Shown in pieces: positions 16,663-25,779 of a DNA stretch of 61,029 nucleotides. This DNA is from Candidatus Cibiobacter qucibialis. Its GTDB lineage: Bacteria > Bacillota > Clostridia > Oscillospirales > Ruminococcaceae. Both the position numbers and the translations under genes were made by a program. The notes below the pieces were generated by a model. It searched no databases. It saw only the letters and a program-made list of their open reading frames with translations, and was not told where the DNA came from. The DNA lies in the NCBI GenBank assembly GCA_004000625.1, contig SAUS01000003.1, forward strand, positions 1-61,029, written 5' to 3'. The stretch's first letter is position 1. Every line of letters begins with the position of its first letter.

Positions 16663-17482
16663 TACCGTGCTCAATTACCTGCCGCGCCAAAGCGTTGTTC
16701 ACAAAATGACCGGCACCACCAAACTGGCATTCTTTTTGCTGTTTACCTTTGCCAGCATGATCACCTATAACACTTGGGTGCTGCTGGGGCTGATGGCCGT
16801 CAGCTTTGCAGCGTTCAAGCTCAGCCACATCAAACTGCGCGAAGTGCGGTTTATGCTGATCTTTATGCTGGTATTCCTGCTGCTGAATAACCTGTTCATC
16901 TTTTTGTTTGACCCCAACCAGGGCACCACGCTGTACGGCACGCGGCATGTGCTGTTCCATCTGTTCTGGCGGTATGATGTAACGGCGGAGCAGCTGTTCT
17001 ACATGGTCAATATCTCGCTCAAATACTTTGTGGCACTGCCGGTGGCTATCTTGTTTATTTCCGCCACTAACCCCAGCGAGTTTGCCGCAAGCCTGAACAG
17101 CATCGGCATCTCCTATAAGGTGGGCTACTCGGTTGCCATTGCGCTGCGCTATATCCCGGATATTCAGCGCGACTACCACAGCATCAGCCAGGCCCAGCAG
17201 GCCCGCGGCGTGGAGCTGGGCAAAAGCGAACCGTTCTTTGCACGGCTCAAGAATTCGGTCAGTATTCTGCTGCCGCTGATTCTGACCAGCCTGAACCGCA
17301 TTGATACCATCAGCAACGCCATGGAGCTGCGTGGCTTTGGCAAAAATGGCAAGCGCACCTGGTACACCCAGCGCCCCTTTGCCAAGCGGGATTTTGCCGC
17401 CCTGGCTTTTGGCGCAGCGCTGCTGTTGGTCAGCCTGTTTGTTACCATCCGGTACGGCCGGTTCTATAACCCGTTCGTATGA
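16652..17482 (+). CDS. ECF transporter T component (EcfT)
   Basis: A 276-residue membrane protein with about five to six helices and the coupling-helix motifs of EcfT, QQARGVELG and MELRGFGKNGKR, which dock onto the ATPases. GGAGGTG before the ATG at 16652 selects this start, 11 bases inside the upstream ATPase gene. It completes the S-A-T operon. Confidence 0.9.
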   Translation: MAANTVLNYLPRQSVVHKMTGTTKLAFFLLFTFASMITYNTWVLLGLMAVSFAAFKLSHIKLREVRFMLIFMLVFLLLNNLFIFLFDPNQGTTLYGTRHVLFHLFWRYDVTAEQLFYMVNISLKYFVALPVAILFISATNPSEFAASLNSIGISYKVGYSVAIALRYIPDIQRDYHSISQAQQARGVELGKSEPFFARLKNSVSILLPLILTSLNRIDTISNAMELRGFGKNGKRTWYTQRPFAKRDFAALAFGAALLLVSLFVTIRYGRFYNPFV

Positions 17483-17520
17483 TCCATAAATAAAACCATA
17501 AAAGCCCCGGCCCCCTGTGT

Positions 17521-17792
17521 TGAACTGCATCCCATTTGTTAGACAGTATGGTATTACTGCCTAACAAATGGGGTGTTTTGGTATGCCAAGAGGAAGGCAT
17601 TACGCAGAGCATGTCTCGAAAAGGAACTTGTCTGGATAATGCTGTTGCTGAGAATTTTGAAAAGACGATTGCCGATTGCATCGACCGCCGAATTCAATTA
17701 AAACGAAACGGCCTGAACCCTGTGCAATACAGGATTCAGACCGTTCAGGTTACTTAATTCTTGTCTTTGTCTAATTTTTTGGGGGCCCTTCA
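17521..17792 (+). mobile_element. Deletion derivative of an IS3-family element
   Basis: Both ends are related inverted repeats: TGAACTGCATCCCA...TTAGACA on the left and, reversed, TGAAGGGCCCCCA...TTAGACA on the right (ending at 17792). Only 272 bases remain, so most of the transposase is gone. The left end also contains a hairpin of CCCATTTGTTAG with CTAACAAATGGG. I saw no clear target duplication. Confidence 0.75.
17597..17757 (+). pseudogene. IS3-family transposase OrfB, C-terminal remnant
   Basis: The translation contains GITQSMSRKGTCLDNAVAENF and then RRIQLKRNGLNPVQYR, the two ends of the last catalytic segment of IS3-type transposases. The stretch normally between them (around GTLKTE and YYN) is deleted. 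The upstream DDE domain is absent, so no active protein is possible. Confidence 0.85.
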
Positions 17793-17815
17793 AACCTGCT
17801 CAACGGGTAAAGGGG

Positions 17816-18874
17816 TTATCTGCGCCCGGCACCGCCGCCGCGGGTGGAACCGCCGCCGGCACGGAAGCCGCCGCCTCCACCGCGCGGGGCGCTGAACCCG
17901 CCGCTGCGCCCGGCACCGCCACCCGGCCGGGCACTGCCGCCGCCGGAACGGAATCCGCCGGACATTCCGCCAAAGCCGCCGCCGGGACGCGGACCGGAAC
18001 TGCCAGGTCTGGCACCGGGGCCAGGCCCACCAAAGCCGCCGCCGGGGCGTGGGCCGGGATTACCAAATCCACCGCCCGGAGGGGGCGGCGGGGGAGGACG
18101 CCGGGGACGGCGCGGCCAGTAAACCGGTCCGCCGAAAAAGAATACGTTCGGCCCGCGGCGGCCGCCTGTGTAGGTGGGACCCTGCGGCCCGCGGGGTCCG
18201 CGCGGCGTTTTCAGGATCGCAATCACGATCACTGCAATAATAATCGTCAGTAAAATCAAGGTAAGCACCGCTCCTCCATTGCTGCGGCTCTGGGTGTTTT
18301 CCACAATCCTGCCGGAAGAATCTGCCAGGCCGGATCCGATCGCGTCCATATCCAGGCTGACGCCATATACATCGCAGATGCGCTCGGCCATGGCCAGCAC
18401 GGTTTTGCGTGCGCCGGTATCGTAATCCTGCTTTGCCCAGGAAGCTTCCAGGTTATCATACAGCAGATCGCTCAGCACATTGCCGGAAAACGCGCTTTCC
18501 AGCCCTTCGCCGGGGGTGGCCCAATAGTTGTCGTCCCCGGTGGCCATCAGCAGCACCATGCCGTTGTCCTGGTCAGCGCTGCCAAGGCCCCATGCCTGGA
18601 ACACCTCGTAGGCATAGCCTTCCATGGTGTTGTTGCCGACGTAATCGGTGGTGTAAACGCCGATCTGTGCACCGCTGCAGTTTTCCTGCAGGGCAACAGA
18701 AATGTTGGTGATATATGTTTCGGTATCGCGGCTTAGAATATTGGCATTATCGGCAATGCAGCTGGTACTGCTGATGCCCTGAACGGAAGCAGCTGCCGCT
18801 GCCGGTACCGACCAGACTGCCGCCGCGGTCACAGCCGCCAGAACGGCGGCTGCGGTGCGGGTCAAAATTTTCAT
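17816..18874 (-). CDS. TPM-domain protein with long Gly/Pro-rich tail
   Basis: A 352-residue protein: signal peptide (residues 1-29), TPM domain (about 35-180; IADNANILSRDTE, QIGVYTTDYVG, DNGMVLLMATGD), a transmembrane helix (about 200-220), then a very long tail rich in Gly, Pro and Arg. TPM domains are found in membrane proteins linked to photosystem repair, phosphatase-like activity and envelope stress. AAGGAGG supports the start. It is the last gene of an apparent xpaC-telA-lemA-tpm series. The tail is compositionally extreme and may be extracellular or bind nucleic acid or wall polymer. Confidence 0.82.
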   Translation of the reverse strand: MKILTRTAAAVLAAVTAAAVWSVPAAAAASVQGISSTSCIADNANILSRDTETYITNISVALQENCSGAQIGVYTTDYVGNNTMEGYAYEVFQAWGLGSADQDNGMVLLMATGDDNYWATPGEGLESAFSGNVLSDLLYDNLEASWAKQDYDTGARKTVLAMAERICDVYGVSLDMDAIGSGLADSSGRIVENTQSRSNGGAVLTLILLTIIIAVIVIAILKTPRGPRGPQGPTYTGGRRGPNVFFFGGPVYWPRRPRRPPPPPPPGGGFGNPGPRPGGGFGGPGPGARPGSSGPRPGGGFGGMSGGFRSGGGSARPGGGAGRSGGFSAPRGGGGGFRAGGGSTRGGGAGRR

Positions 18875-18895
18875 CCGGCCCCCTCCTTTCCGGGG

Positions 18896-19537
18896 TCACT
18901 GCGCTGCATACAGCTCCACCTGCCCCGCGCCCCACAATGTACCGATCACATTGGCGGGGAAACCGGAAGCCATGGTGTTGTAGCTTTGGGCAGCGGTGGT
19001 ATAATTCTGCGCAATTTCGCGCTGCAAAATGCTTTGGGTGCTCACATAGCTGGCATCCAGGCTGTTGATCTGATCCAGCGCATCGTCGGTGGCTTTTGCC
19101 TTGGCGGCGGTGTACATGGCGTCCACAGCGTTATCCAGCTGGTGGATGACCGCATATTGCGCGGCTGGGGCAATGGCGGTATCCTGCCACTGGGCCAGCA
19201 GGTCTGCTACGGTGGTGCAGTTGCTGTCAGCTTCGCCCAGTACCTTCTGGCAGGCACGCATCAGGTTGGCAGCGGTATCCGTCAGGGTGGTAAAATCCCC
19301 CTGGATGCTGTTGCCGTGCTTGTCAACCTCGCTGGTGTAAATTTCAGCCACATTGCGGTAACGGCTTTTCAGCTGCACGCCGCCAATGCCAAACACCGAA
19401 ACCAGCACCATCACGGCCAGGAACCCGGCCGCAAAAGGCCGCTTTTTGGCGGGAGCGGGCAGTTTGCTTTCCACCTGGCCAAACACTTCCAGCTGCGGGC
19501 TTTTGATCTCAAATGTTTCCTGCTGCTCCAACTGCAT
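18896..19537 (-). CDS. LemA-like membrane protein
   Basis: A 213-residue protein with a cytoplasmic N-terminus, one transmembrane helix (about residues 36-56) and a helical domain resembling LemA (KSRYRNVAEIYTSEVDKHG, ending in YNTMASGFPANVIG, close to the LemA motif YN...FP). LemA proteins often accompany TPM-domain proteins; their job is undefined but envelope-related. GAGGA precedes the ATG. It is 21 bases upstream of the tpm gene on the same strand. Confidence 0.75.
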   Translation of the reverse strand: MQLEQQETFEIKSPQLEVFGQVESKLPAPAKKRPFAAGFLAVMVLVSVFGIGGVQLKSRYRNVAEIYTSEVDKHGNSIQGDFTTLTDTAANLMRACQKVLGEADSNCTTVADLLAQWQDTAIAPAAQYAVIHQLDNAVDAMYTAAKAKATDDALDQINSLDASYVSTQSILQREIAQNYTTAAQSYNTMASGFPANVIGTLWGAGQVELYAAQ

Positions 19538-19584
19538 GGGTCGTCCTCACTTAACGGGGATGCAATAATGCACCCTGAAAATAA

Positions 19585-20763
19585 TTATTTGTTAATTTCC
19601 AACAGCTTCTGCTTCAGCTCGCCCTCAATGCGGCCCAGCTCCTGCTCGGCGGCGGCGCGCTTGGCCTTGCCGTCTGCGCGGATCTTGTTCAATTCATCCA
19701 GTGTGCTGATCAAATCGCGGTTGGTCTGCTGCAGGGTCTCAATATCCACCACACCGCGCTCAGACTCTTTGGCGATGTCGATGGTGCCCTGCTTGAGGGT
19801 TGCGGCGTTCTTGCGCAACAGCTCGTTGGTGGCATCGGTCACGGCGCGCTCGGCCTGCATGGCCTGCTGGCTGTGTGCCATGCCCAAGGCCAGAACCATC
19901 TGGTTCTTCCACAGGGGGATGGTGTTCACAATGGTGGTCTGGATCTTTTCGGCCATCATCGTATCGTTGGACTGGATCAGGCGGATCTGTGGGCCCATCT
20001 GGATGGAGATATTGCGGGTCAGCTCCAGGTCATACAGCTTCTTTTCAAAGCGGTCGCACTGGTCGGCCAGGTCGCGGGCGGCCTGGGCATCTTCCGGCAG
20101 GCCGGATGCTTTGGCCTTGGCTTCAGCGGCGGCCAGGTCGTTCTCCCGCACCTGCTGCAGCTTTTTGCGGCCGGCCAGGATATACATGCTCAACTCCTTG
20201 AAATAGACAAGGTTCAGCTGGTACATCTTGTCCAGCATGGCAATGTCTTTCATCAGGGTTACCTGGTGGTCCTCCAGTTGGGCCTTGATGCGTTCCACGT
20301 TCACATCAGCTTTGTCGTATTTCACTTTCAGGGCTTCCAGCTCGTTGGACTTTTTCTTGAAAAAGCCCAGGAAGCCTTTCTGATTTTCTGCGGTGGCGTC
20401 AAAGCCTTTCAGCTCGCCGATCAGCTGGGTGATGAGTTCGCCGGTCTCACCCATATCCTTGGTGCGCACGCGGGAAAGCGCACTGTCAGAAAAATCGCTC
20501 AGCTTTTTCTGGCTGGCGGCGCCGTACTGCAAAATCATCTGGGAGTTGGTCAAGTCGATCTTTTCAGCAAAATCCTGCACCATCTTCTGCTCTTCGGGGC
20601 TCAGCGGGGTATCCTCCACGGTAACGGGGGTAGCCTTTTTGGCTTCCTCCACCACCTTGGCATCCGCTTCGGGATCCAGGGTCAGGGTGGGGGCGGCAGG
20701 GGCCGCATCCAAGGTCAGGGAAGGTGCTGCGGGAGCGTTCAGGTCAAAATCCAGATCAGACAT
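19585..20763 (-). CDS. telA: TelA family toxic anion resistance protein
   Basis: A 392-residue, mostly alpha-helical cytoplasmic protein with the TelA/KlaA pattern (MILQYGAASQKKLSDFSDSAL, IQTTIVNTIPLWKNQMVLAL). The N-terminus has two short acidic repeats (LDFDLNAPAAPSLTLDAAP, then APTLTLDPEAD). The family is linked to tellurite and bacteriocin resistance and to envelope stress, without a known reaction. It follows xpaC closely, the commonest pairing of the family. Confidence 0.88.
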   Translation of the reverse strand: MSDLDFDLNAPAAPSLTLDAAPAAPTLTLDPEADAKVVEEAKKATPVTVEDTPLSPEEQKMVQDFAEKIDLTNSQMILQYGAASQKKLSDFSDSALSRVRTKDMGETGELITQLIGELKGFDATAENQKGFLGFFKKKSNELEALKVKYDKADVNVERIKAQLEDHQVTLMKDIAMLDKMYQLNLVYFKELSMYILAGRKKLQQVRENDLAAAEAKAKASGLPEDAQAARDLADQCDRFEKKLYDLELTRNISIQMGPQIRLIQSNDTMMAEKIQTTIVNTIPLWKNQMVLALGMAHSQQAMQAERAVTDATNELLRKNAATLKQGTIDIAKESERGVVDIETLQQTNRDLISTLDELNKIRADGKAKRAAAEQELGRIEGELKQKLLEINK

Positions 20764-20811
20764 AGTGGCAAGTCCTTTCTCTTCTTCTTTTTATATTTTG
20801 GGTTGGGAGCA

Positions 20812-21438
20812 TCAGGTCAAATTCTGACCGCGCATGATGTTTTCAAGCACTTCGATGTCGGTCGAAATATCCATTGCCTCTGCGGAATACAGGGCGTCCA
20901 GCTGGTTTTCAAATGCGGTGGCCATGGTGCCAGCGTTGCGGCGTACTTCGCTCAAGATCTGGGCGGCGTTTTCGCCGGTAATGCCGCCCTTTTCCATCTG
21001 GGCGTATGCGCTCATGATCTTGACCACTTCCGGCAGGTAATACCGTGCAAAGCGATCCACGGTGCGGGCTTTATCCGGCTTTTGCTCCACCGCCTGCACA
21101 ATGCCGCGCCCGGCCTTTTCCATACGGTCCAGCTGGCGGGAAAGTTCGGCATCCGGGATGGCGTCATTCAGCTTGTGCAGCGCGTCCAGGTTGGCGGCAA
21201 TGCCGTTCAGCATGGCATCGGTGTTCTCGCTGCCGGTGGCGTAGGGCTGTTCCACCCGCTGCACCCGCGTGGGGCAGAAGCGGGAAGAAACCAGATACAC
21301 CACAGTGCTGAGTGCCGCAATGATAACCAGGTTCACCAGCCGGTAGGGCGGCAGAATCAGGGAAGCAACCGGCCAGGTCAGTGCAGCCAGGTACAGCGGC
21401 AGAACCGGGCGGGTGCGCTTTTCGATCCACTTGCTCAT
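20812..21438 (-). CDS. xpaC: XpaC-like 5-bromo-4-chloroindolyl phosphate hydrolysis protein
   Basis: A 208-residue protein with two N-terminal transmembrane helices (about residues 12-50) and a cytoplasmic helical domain (TDAMLNGIAANLDALHKLNDAI, FARYYLPEVVKIMSAYAQME) typical of XpaC. The historical name refers to a phenotype; the biochemical role is unknown. AAGGAG precedes the ATG. It is the first gene of the telA-lemA-tpm series. Confidence 0.85.
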   Translation of the reverse strand: MSKWIEKRTRPVLPLYLAALTWPVASLILPPYRLVNLVIIAALSTVVYLVSSRFCPTRVQRVEQPYATGSENTDAMLNGIAANLDALHKLNDAIPDAELSRQLDRMEKAGRGIVQAVEQKPDKARTVDRFARYYLPEVVKIMSAYAQMEKGGITGENAAQILSEVRRNAGTMATAFENQLDALYSAEAMDISTDIEVLENIMRGQNLT

Positions 21439-21585
21439 GGGTTCAAAGCTCCTTGTAGTAAGGTGCGCCCCGGCAAAGGCAAACGCCGGAGCAAAGGGAA
21501 TACCCTTTCATTATAGTGCAACGGCGGGGACAATGCAAACAATTTTGCCCCTTTCGGGCGGCAAAACGGCGCTTTTTTGCGCTTT

Positions 21586-22110
21586 TTACGGTTTGTTCAC
21601 ATATCCTTCCAGCGCAGTGCCCCAGGCATCCAGCAACCGCGGCATGGTAAACGCCGCATTGGCCGGGCTGGTGGAGGGCAACACCACAGCTTCCAACCCG
21701 GTCAGGGGCTGGGCGTATTTGCGGTACAGCCTGCCGCTGGTGGCACCGTTGCAAAAAATGGCCTGTACGCCCAGGCGGTTCACCAGGGCTGCCAGATCAT
21801 TCGGTTCCACATCTTTGATGGAAGCATCCGATGCCCCGCGGATGGAGCAGGCGTGGATGACATCCCACACCGCCAGCCCGCTGCCAATGATGATGGCGCG
21901 TTTGGCATCCAGATCCTCCCATGCGGGGGTGGGGCTGTGGGTCAGGGTAGCCATCAGCGGCCAGAACCGATTCTGCGGGTGGCCGTAATAAAACCCCTGT
22001 GCCCGGCTCTTTGGGCTGGGAAAGCTGCCTAAGATCAGCGCTTTGGCCTGTGCGCCGTACAGTGGGGGCAGCCCCGGCCCCACATGGGTGTACGGTTGTT
22101 TGGTGTTCAA
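21586..22110 (-). CDS. DNA-deoxyinosine glycosylase (uracil-DNA glycosylase superfamily)
   Basis: A 174-residue UDG-fold enzyme: LILGSFPSPKSRAQGFYYGHPQNRFW is the active-site region of the hypoxanthine-DNA glycosylase subfamily and LPSTSPAN is the DNA-intercalation loop. It should remove deaminated bases. The start is a TTG at 22110 with GGAG eight bases before it. TTGA overlaps the stop of the upstream phosphatase gene, so translation is coupled. The frame stays open further upstream, but that part overlaps the phosphatase gene and has no UDG sequence. Confidence 0.85.
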   Translation of the reverse strand: MNTKQPYTHVGPGLPPLYGAQAKALILGSFPSPKSRAQGFYYGHPQNRFWPLMATLTHSPTPAWEDLDAKRAIIIGSGLAVWDVIHACSIRGASDASIKDVEPNDLAALVNRLGVQAIFCNGATSGRLYRKYAQPLTGLEAVVLPSTSPANAAFTMPRLLDAWGTALEGYVNKP

Positions 22111-22910
22111 CGGAATATCTCCGGCCACAGACTGCGGCACAGCTGGGCAATGCCATCGGGTGCAGCGGCAGGGGCCAGCGCCTTGGCGGCAGCTTTGGCG
22201 GTTTTCATGCCGTCCGCCATGCAGTAGGAACGCCCGGCCAGCGCCAGCATTCCGGCATCGTTGGGACCGTCGCCCACGGCAACGCAGTCCGCAGCGGCCA
22301 GGCCCAGATGGTCCAGCAGTGCCTGCAGGCCGGTTGCCTTGTCCTGTCCGGCGCGCAGGATATCGCACCCCGTCACGTGGTAGGGCAGGAACTGCAGCCC
22401 CAGGTAGCCGTATTTGGCCTGGAACTTGGCGATATCTTCCGCCGCCAGCATGCCGAACGCGGAAAACGGCATATCCAACAGGTGGCGGTCCTGGTCCTCG
22501 CCGTCTTTCAGGCAACCTTCCAGTGCAGCGGCTTTCTCCTGCACATGGAAGGCCTCATAATCCAGGTAAACATACCCGCCGTCCGAAAAGCTGAATCCCA
22601 GCGGGTGCTCATAGTCCTCGCAAAAATCCACCAGAGCGTACATTTCCTCGGCGGTCATGTGGCTGGTGTACAGGGCGGTCCCGGCGGCATCCTCCACCTG
22701 GGCACCGGCGGCGCAGATCCAGTAATCCGGCCGGATGCCGCGCAGCATTTTGGCGGGGATCTCTGCCCGGCAGCGCCCCGTGGCAATCACGAGCTTGACC
22801 CCGGCTTTCTGCACGGTGCGCAGGGCATCGACGTTTTCTTTGGGCACGCGCGGCTCCCCATGGGGGCGCAGGGTGCCGTCAATATCTAAAACAAGCAAAG
22901 TGGCAGGCAT
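22107..22910 (-). CDS. HAD-superfamily hydrolase, Cof type (HAD-IIB)
   Basis: A 267-residue phosphatase with motif I LVLDIDGTLR, motif II IATGRC, the C2 cap in the middle, and motif IV GDGPNDAGML. HAD-IIB enzymes act on sugar phosphates, flavin or thiamine phosphates; the substrate is not predictable. AAGGAG before the ATG. It shares a four-base overlap with the glycosylase gene. Confidence 0.9.
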   Translation of the reverse strand: MPATLLVLDIDGTLRPHGEPRVPKENVDALRTVQKAGVKLVIATGRCRAEIPAKMLRGIRPDYWICAAGAQVEDAAGTALYTSHMTAEEMYALVDFCEDYEHPLGFSFSDGGYVYLDYEAFHVQEKAAALEGCLKDGEDQDRHLLDMPFSAFGMLAAEDIAKFQAKYGYLGLQFLPYHVTGCDILRAGQDKATGLQALLDHLGLAAADCVAVGDGPNDAGMLALAGRSYCMADGMKTAKAAAKALAPAAAPDGIAQLCRSLWPEIFR

Positions 22911-23042
22911 GGCAGGTACTCCTTAACATTTGGTTTGGTTTGGTTTCTTCTATTATATCAAATCCGCCCCCAAAGTCTAGCAGGGGGCGGGCAAACATAT
23001 AGTTGTGGAGAAAAACAATGAGCGAAAGGCGGGCGGCGCACC

Positions 23043-23762
23043 ATGCGGCATACCAGACGAAAAGAACGGGACGGGCTGGACCTTGCGCGCCCGGCACCGC
23101 GCAGACGGCACAAAACGCTCCGGCAGCTCTGTGCGCTGCTGCTGGGGCTGGCGGGCCTTGCCCTGCTTAGCATGGCCGTGTGGGGGGCGGCTTTGCCCCG
23201 GCGGCTGGATGATGCCTTAGCCCAACACTATGCCGCCCAAATGAGCGTGATGCAGCGGGAGCTGTTTGCCCTGCGCCGCCGGCTGGCAGAACACGAACCG
23301 GATGCCGAAGAAAACGCCGCCCTGCGCAATTTTTTGCAAAGCAGGCAGACGGACGGCGAACGCTGGGACCCCGTGTGGACCGCCGCCCGCTGGCCCGGCG
23401 GATTTTTGCTGGCGCAGCCGGTGCAGGCGGGGGCCGCCGTGCTGGACCGCAGCGGCCGTTTTGCGGGCATTGCAGGGGAGCATGGCACGGTGTCCCCGGC
23501 GGGCAGCGGAGCGGGGGCAGTCCCGGCTCTGGTGGGGCAGGCCCTTGGCACGCTGACCCGCCAGAACGGAGTCCTGTGGGTGACCGGCCTGCCCTGCAGC
23601 TGTAAGGCGGCAGCGGGGGAGTTGGCCGTTACCGCGCAGGGACAGTATTGGGCCGGGCAGCTGGCAGCAGCGCCCCAGCCCGACCCCGGCGGCCTGACCC
23701 TGCGCGCCCCGCTGGAAGATACTGCCGATGAAACCGACTGCCTGTATTTCATCGGGGGCTGA
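23043..23762 (+). CDS. MreC-like membrane protein (tentative)
   Basis: A 239-residue protein with a basic N-terminus, one transmembrane helix (about residues 30-52), a predicted coiled coil (VMQRELFALRRRLAEHEPDAEENAALRNFL split over residues 68-98) and a beta-rich C-terminal half. The layout and the position just before a PBP2-type transpeptidase match MreC, the scaffold of the elongasome. Sequence similarity is weak and no mreB or mreD gene is adjacent. The ribosome site is poor (AGGCGGG). It may be a fast-evolving or specialised member. Confidence 0.45.
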   Translation: MRHTRRKERDGLDLARPAPRRRHKTLRQLCALLLGLAGLALLSMAVWGAALPRRLDDALAQHYAAQMSVMQRELFALRRRLAEHEPDAEENAALRNFLQSRQTDGERWDPVWTAARWPGGFLLAQPVQAGAAVLDRSGRFAGIAGEHGTVSPAGSGAGAVPALVGQALGTLTRQNGVLWVTGLPCSCKAAAGELAVTAQGQYWAGQLAAAPQPDPGGLTLRAPLEDTADETDCLYFIGG

Positions 23763-23858
23763 CAGCTGCGGCAAAACCTTGTATAATACCCATATGGCAA
23801 AAGGACAGACCAAAGAACGATCAGACCAGAGCAGGCAGTGGCCTGCCGGGAGGTGCGC

Positions 23859-25649
23859 ATGAAAAAAGACGGCAAAAAGAGGGTGTGGTTCCTGCTGATT
23901 TTCTGCACTGCCGTGTTTGCGGCATTTTTGGTGCGGCTGTACTGGATGCAGTTTACCATGGCGGATCACTATGCTAAAAAGCTGGAACAGGCATCTCAGA
24001 CCAGCTATACCGTGCGCATCCCGGCGGCGCGGGGAAGCATTGTGGACCGCAGCGGCACGGCGCTGGTGCAGGATGACACCGTGTATGACCTGGCGCTCTG
24101 CGTTCCGGCCCCACCGGACACCGAGATGGCGCAGACCCTGCAAACGTTAAAAGAACTGGATCTAGGCGGCAAGGATGTGGAAACACAGCTTGCCGCCTTT
24201 TGTTCTGCCGTTTCGGCGGGGGAACTGCCGCTGGCTGAAAATCTGACCCAGGCACAGTGCCAGAGCCTGTTGGCTGCCGGTCTGCCCCAGAGCGGGGCGG
24301 TGCGGCTGACTGCCCGCGGTATCCGCACGGCGGTGGATGGCACCCTCGCTCCGCAGCTGCTGGGCGGCGTGGGGGCCATGAGTGCCGAGCAGTGGGCACA
24401 GAAAAAGGCCCAAGGCCTTGCCATGGATGAATCCATCGGCCAATGGGGGTTGGAAGCCGCCTGGGAGGATGCTTTGCGCGGCAGAGCGGGAAGCCTGAAA
24501 GTGACAGTTGACCGCAGCAGCGGCGGCCGCACCGAAACCATACAAAGTACGCCACAGGCCGGGGATACCCTGCACCTTTACCTGGATGCTGATTTGCAGC
24601 GCACCCTGCGCAGTGCATTGAAGCAGCAAATTGAAACTTTACAGGCCACAAAGCCGGAAGGCAAAGGCAAAGAAGCCCGCGCCGGGGCGGCTGTGGTGGT
24701 GGATGTGCAGACCGGCGGCGTTCTGGCGGCGGTCAGCCTGCCGGATTATAACCTTGCCAGCTGGCGGCAGAATTATGCCGCACTGGCCACAGCCCAGGGA
24801 GCACCGCTGGTCAACCGGGTGCTGAACGGCCAGTATGCGCCGGGGTCGGCGTTCAAACCGGCAGTAGCGGTATCGGCTCTGGCGGCGGGGATCATCACCC
24901 CGCAAAGCACCGTAAACTGCGGCGGACGGTACACCTACTATGCGGGTTACCAGCCGCGCTGTTTGCAGCTGGGGCACCGCGGGGCCGTCAGCATGGTTAC
25001 GGCGCTGCGCCACAGCTGCAACATTTATTTTTATGATGTCGGCCGCCGCCTTGGGGTGGATACGTTTTCCGCTACCGCGCAGCAGCTGGGCCTTGGAGCA
25101 CCCTGCGGTACTGAGCTGCCGGAAACCGCAGGCCGCCTGACCTGGAGCAGCGATGAGAACTATCAGGCGGGCCTTGCACTGATGGCGGCCATTGGGCAGG
25201 GCAACACGTCGGTCAGCCCCTTGCAGCTGGCGGCCTATGCCGGGGCCCTTGCGCGGGATGGCCAGCGCCCGGCACTGCACTTTGCCCAAAGCATAACCGA
25301 TGCCGCCGGGAATATAACTTGGCAGGCGCAGCCGGAAGTTTTAGCCCAGGCACCCGGCGGGGAGGCAGTGTTTGCCCCCATCCGGGAGGGGATGGCCCAG
25401 ATGGCCCAAACGCTGCGCACTTTGCGGGAATCGCCCATTCCCCTTGCCTGCAAGACCGGCAGCCCCCAGCTGGCGGGCACGCTGGCGGATGGCACCCACT
25501 ACACAAACTCGGTGCTCATCGGGTATGGGCCGGTGCAGCAGCCGCAGTTTGCGGTGGCGGTGGTGATCGAATACGGCGGCGGGGGCAGCAATGCCGCGCC
25601 TGTTCTGCGGGCTGCGGCGGACTGGTTTGCAGCAGCCGGAATGGCCTGA
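23859..25649 (+). CDS. Penicillin-binding protein transpeptidase, class B (PBP2/SpoVD-like)
   Basis: A 596-residue class B PBP: one N-terminal transmembrane helix (residues 7-27), dimerisation region starting at RIPAARGSIVDRSGTALV, and a transpeptidase domain with SAFK (Ser near 330), SCN (near 386) and KTG (near 532). It cross-links peptidoglycan outside the membrane. The ATG at 23859 has GGGAGGTG just before it; a GTG 21 bases upstream is unlikely. It follows the MreC-like gene by about 95 bases, suggesting an elongation or sporulation role. Confidence 0.9.
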   Translation: MKKDGKKRVWFLLIFCTAVFAAFLVRLYWMQFTMADHYAKKLEQASQTSYTVRIPAARGSIVDRSGTALVQDDTVYDLALCVPAPPDTEMAQTLQTLKELDLGGKDVETQLAAFCSAVSAGELPLAENLTQAQCQSLLAAGLPQSGAVRLTARGIRTAVDGTLAPQLLGGVGAMSAEQWAQKKAQGLAMDESIGQWGLEAAWEDALRGRAGSLKVTVDRSSGGRTETIQSTPQAGDTLHLYLDADLQRTLRSALKQQIETLQATKPEGKGKEARAGAAVVVDVQTGGVLAAVSLPDYNLASWRQNYAALATAQGAPLVNRVLNGQYAPGSAFKPAVAVSALAAGIITPQSTVNCGGRYTYYAGYQPRCLQLGHRGAVSMVTALRHSCNIYFYDVGRRLGVDTFSATAQQLGLGAPCGTELPETAGRLTWSSDENYQAGLALMAAIGQGNTSVSPLQLAAYAGALARDGQRPALHFAQSITDAAGNITWQAQPEVLAQAPGGEAVFAPIREGMAQMAQTLRTLRESPIPLACKTGSPQLAGTLADGTHYTNSVLIGYGPVQQPQFAVAVVIEYGGGGSNAAPVLRAAADWFAAAGMA

Positions 25650-25779
25650 ACAGGATGGAATTTTGTGGGGAATTTTTGCATTCAACATGCAGGATGAACT
25701 TTTCGCTTTTTGTCCACAGACGGGGTGGGGAAAACCTGTGGAAAGTGAAAAAACGGGCAAAACCCCCGTAATAATTGTA

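Noticed and set aside
17484..17792. A functional IS3 element
   Set aside because: Only 272 bases between the terminal repeats and a transposase with both large and internal deletions.
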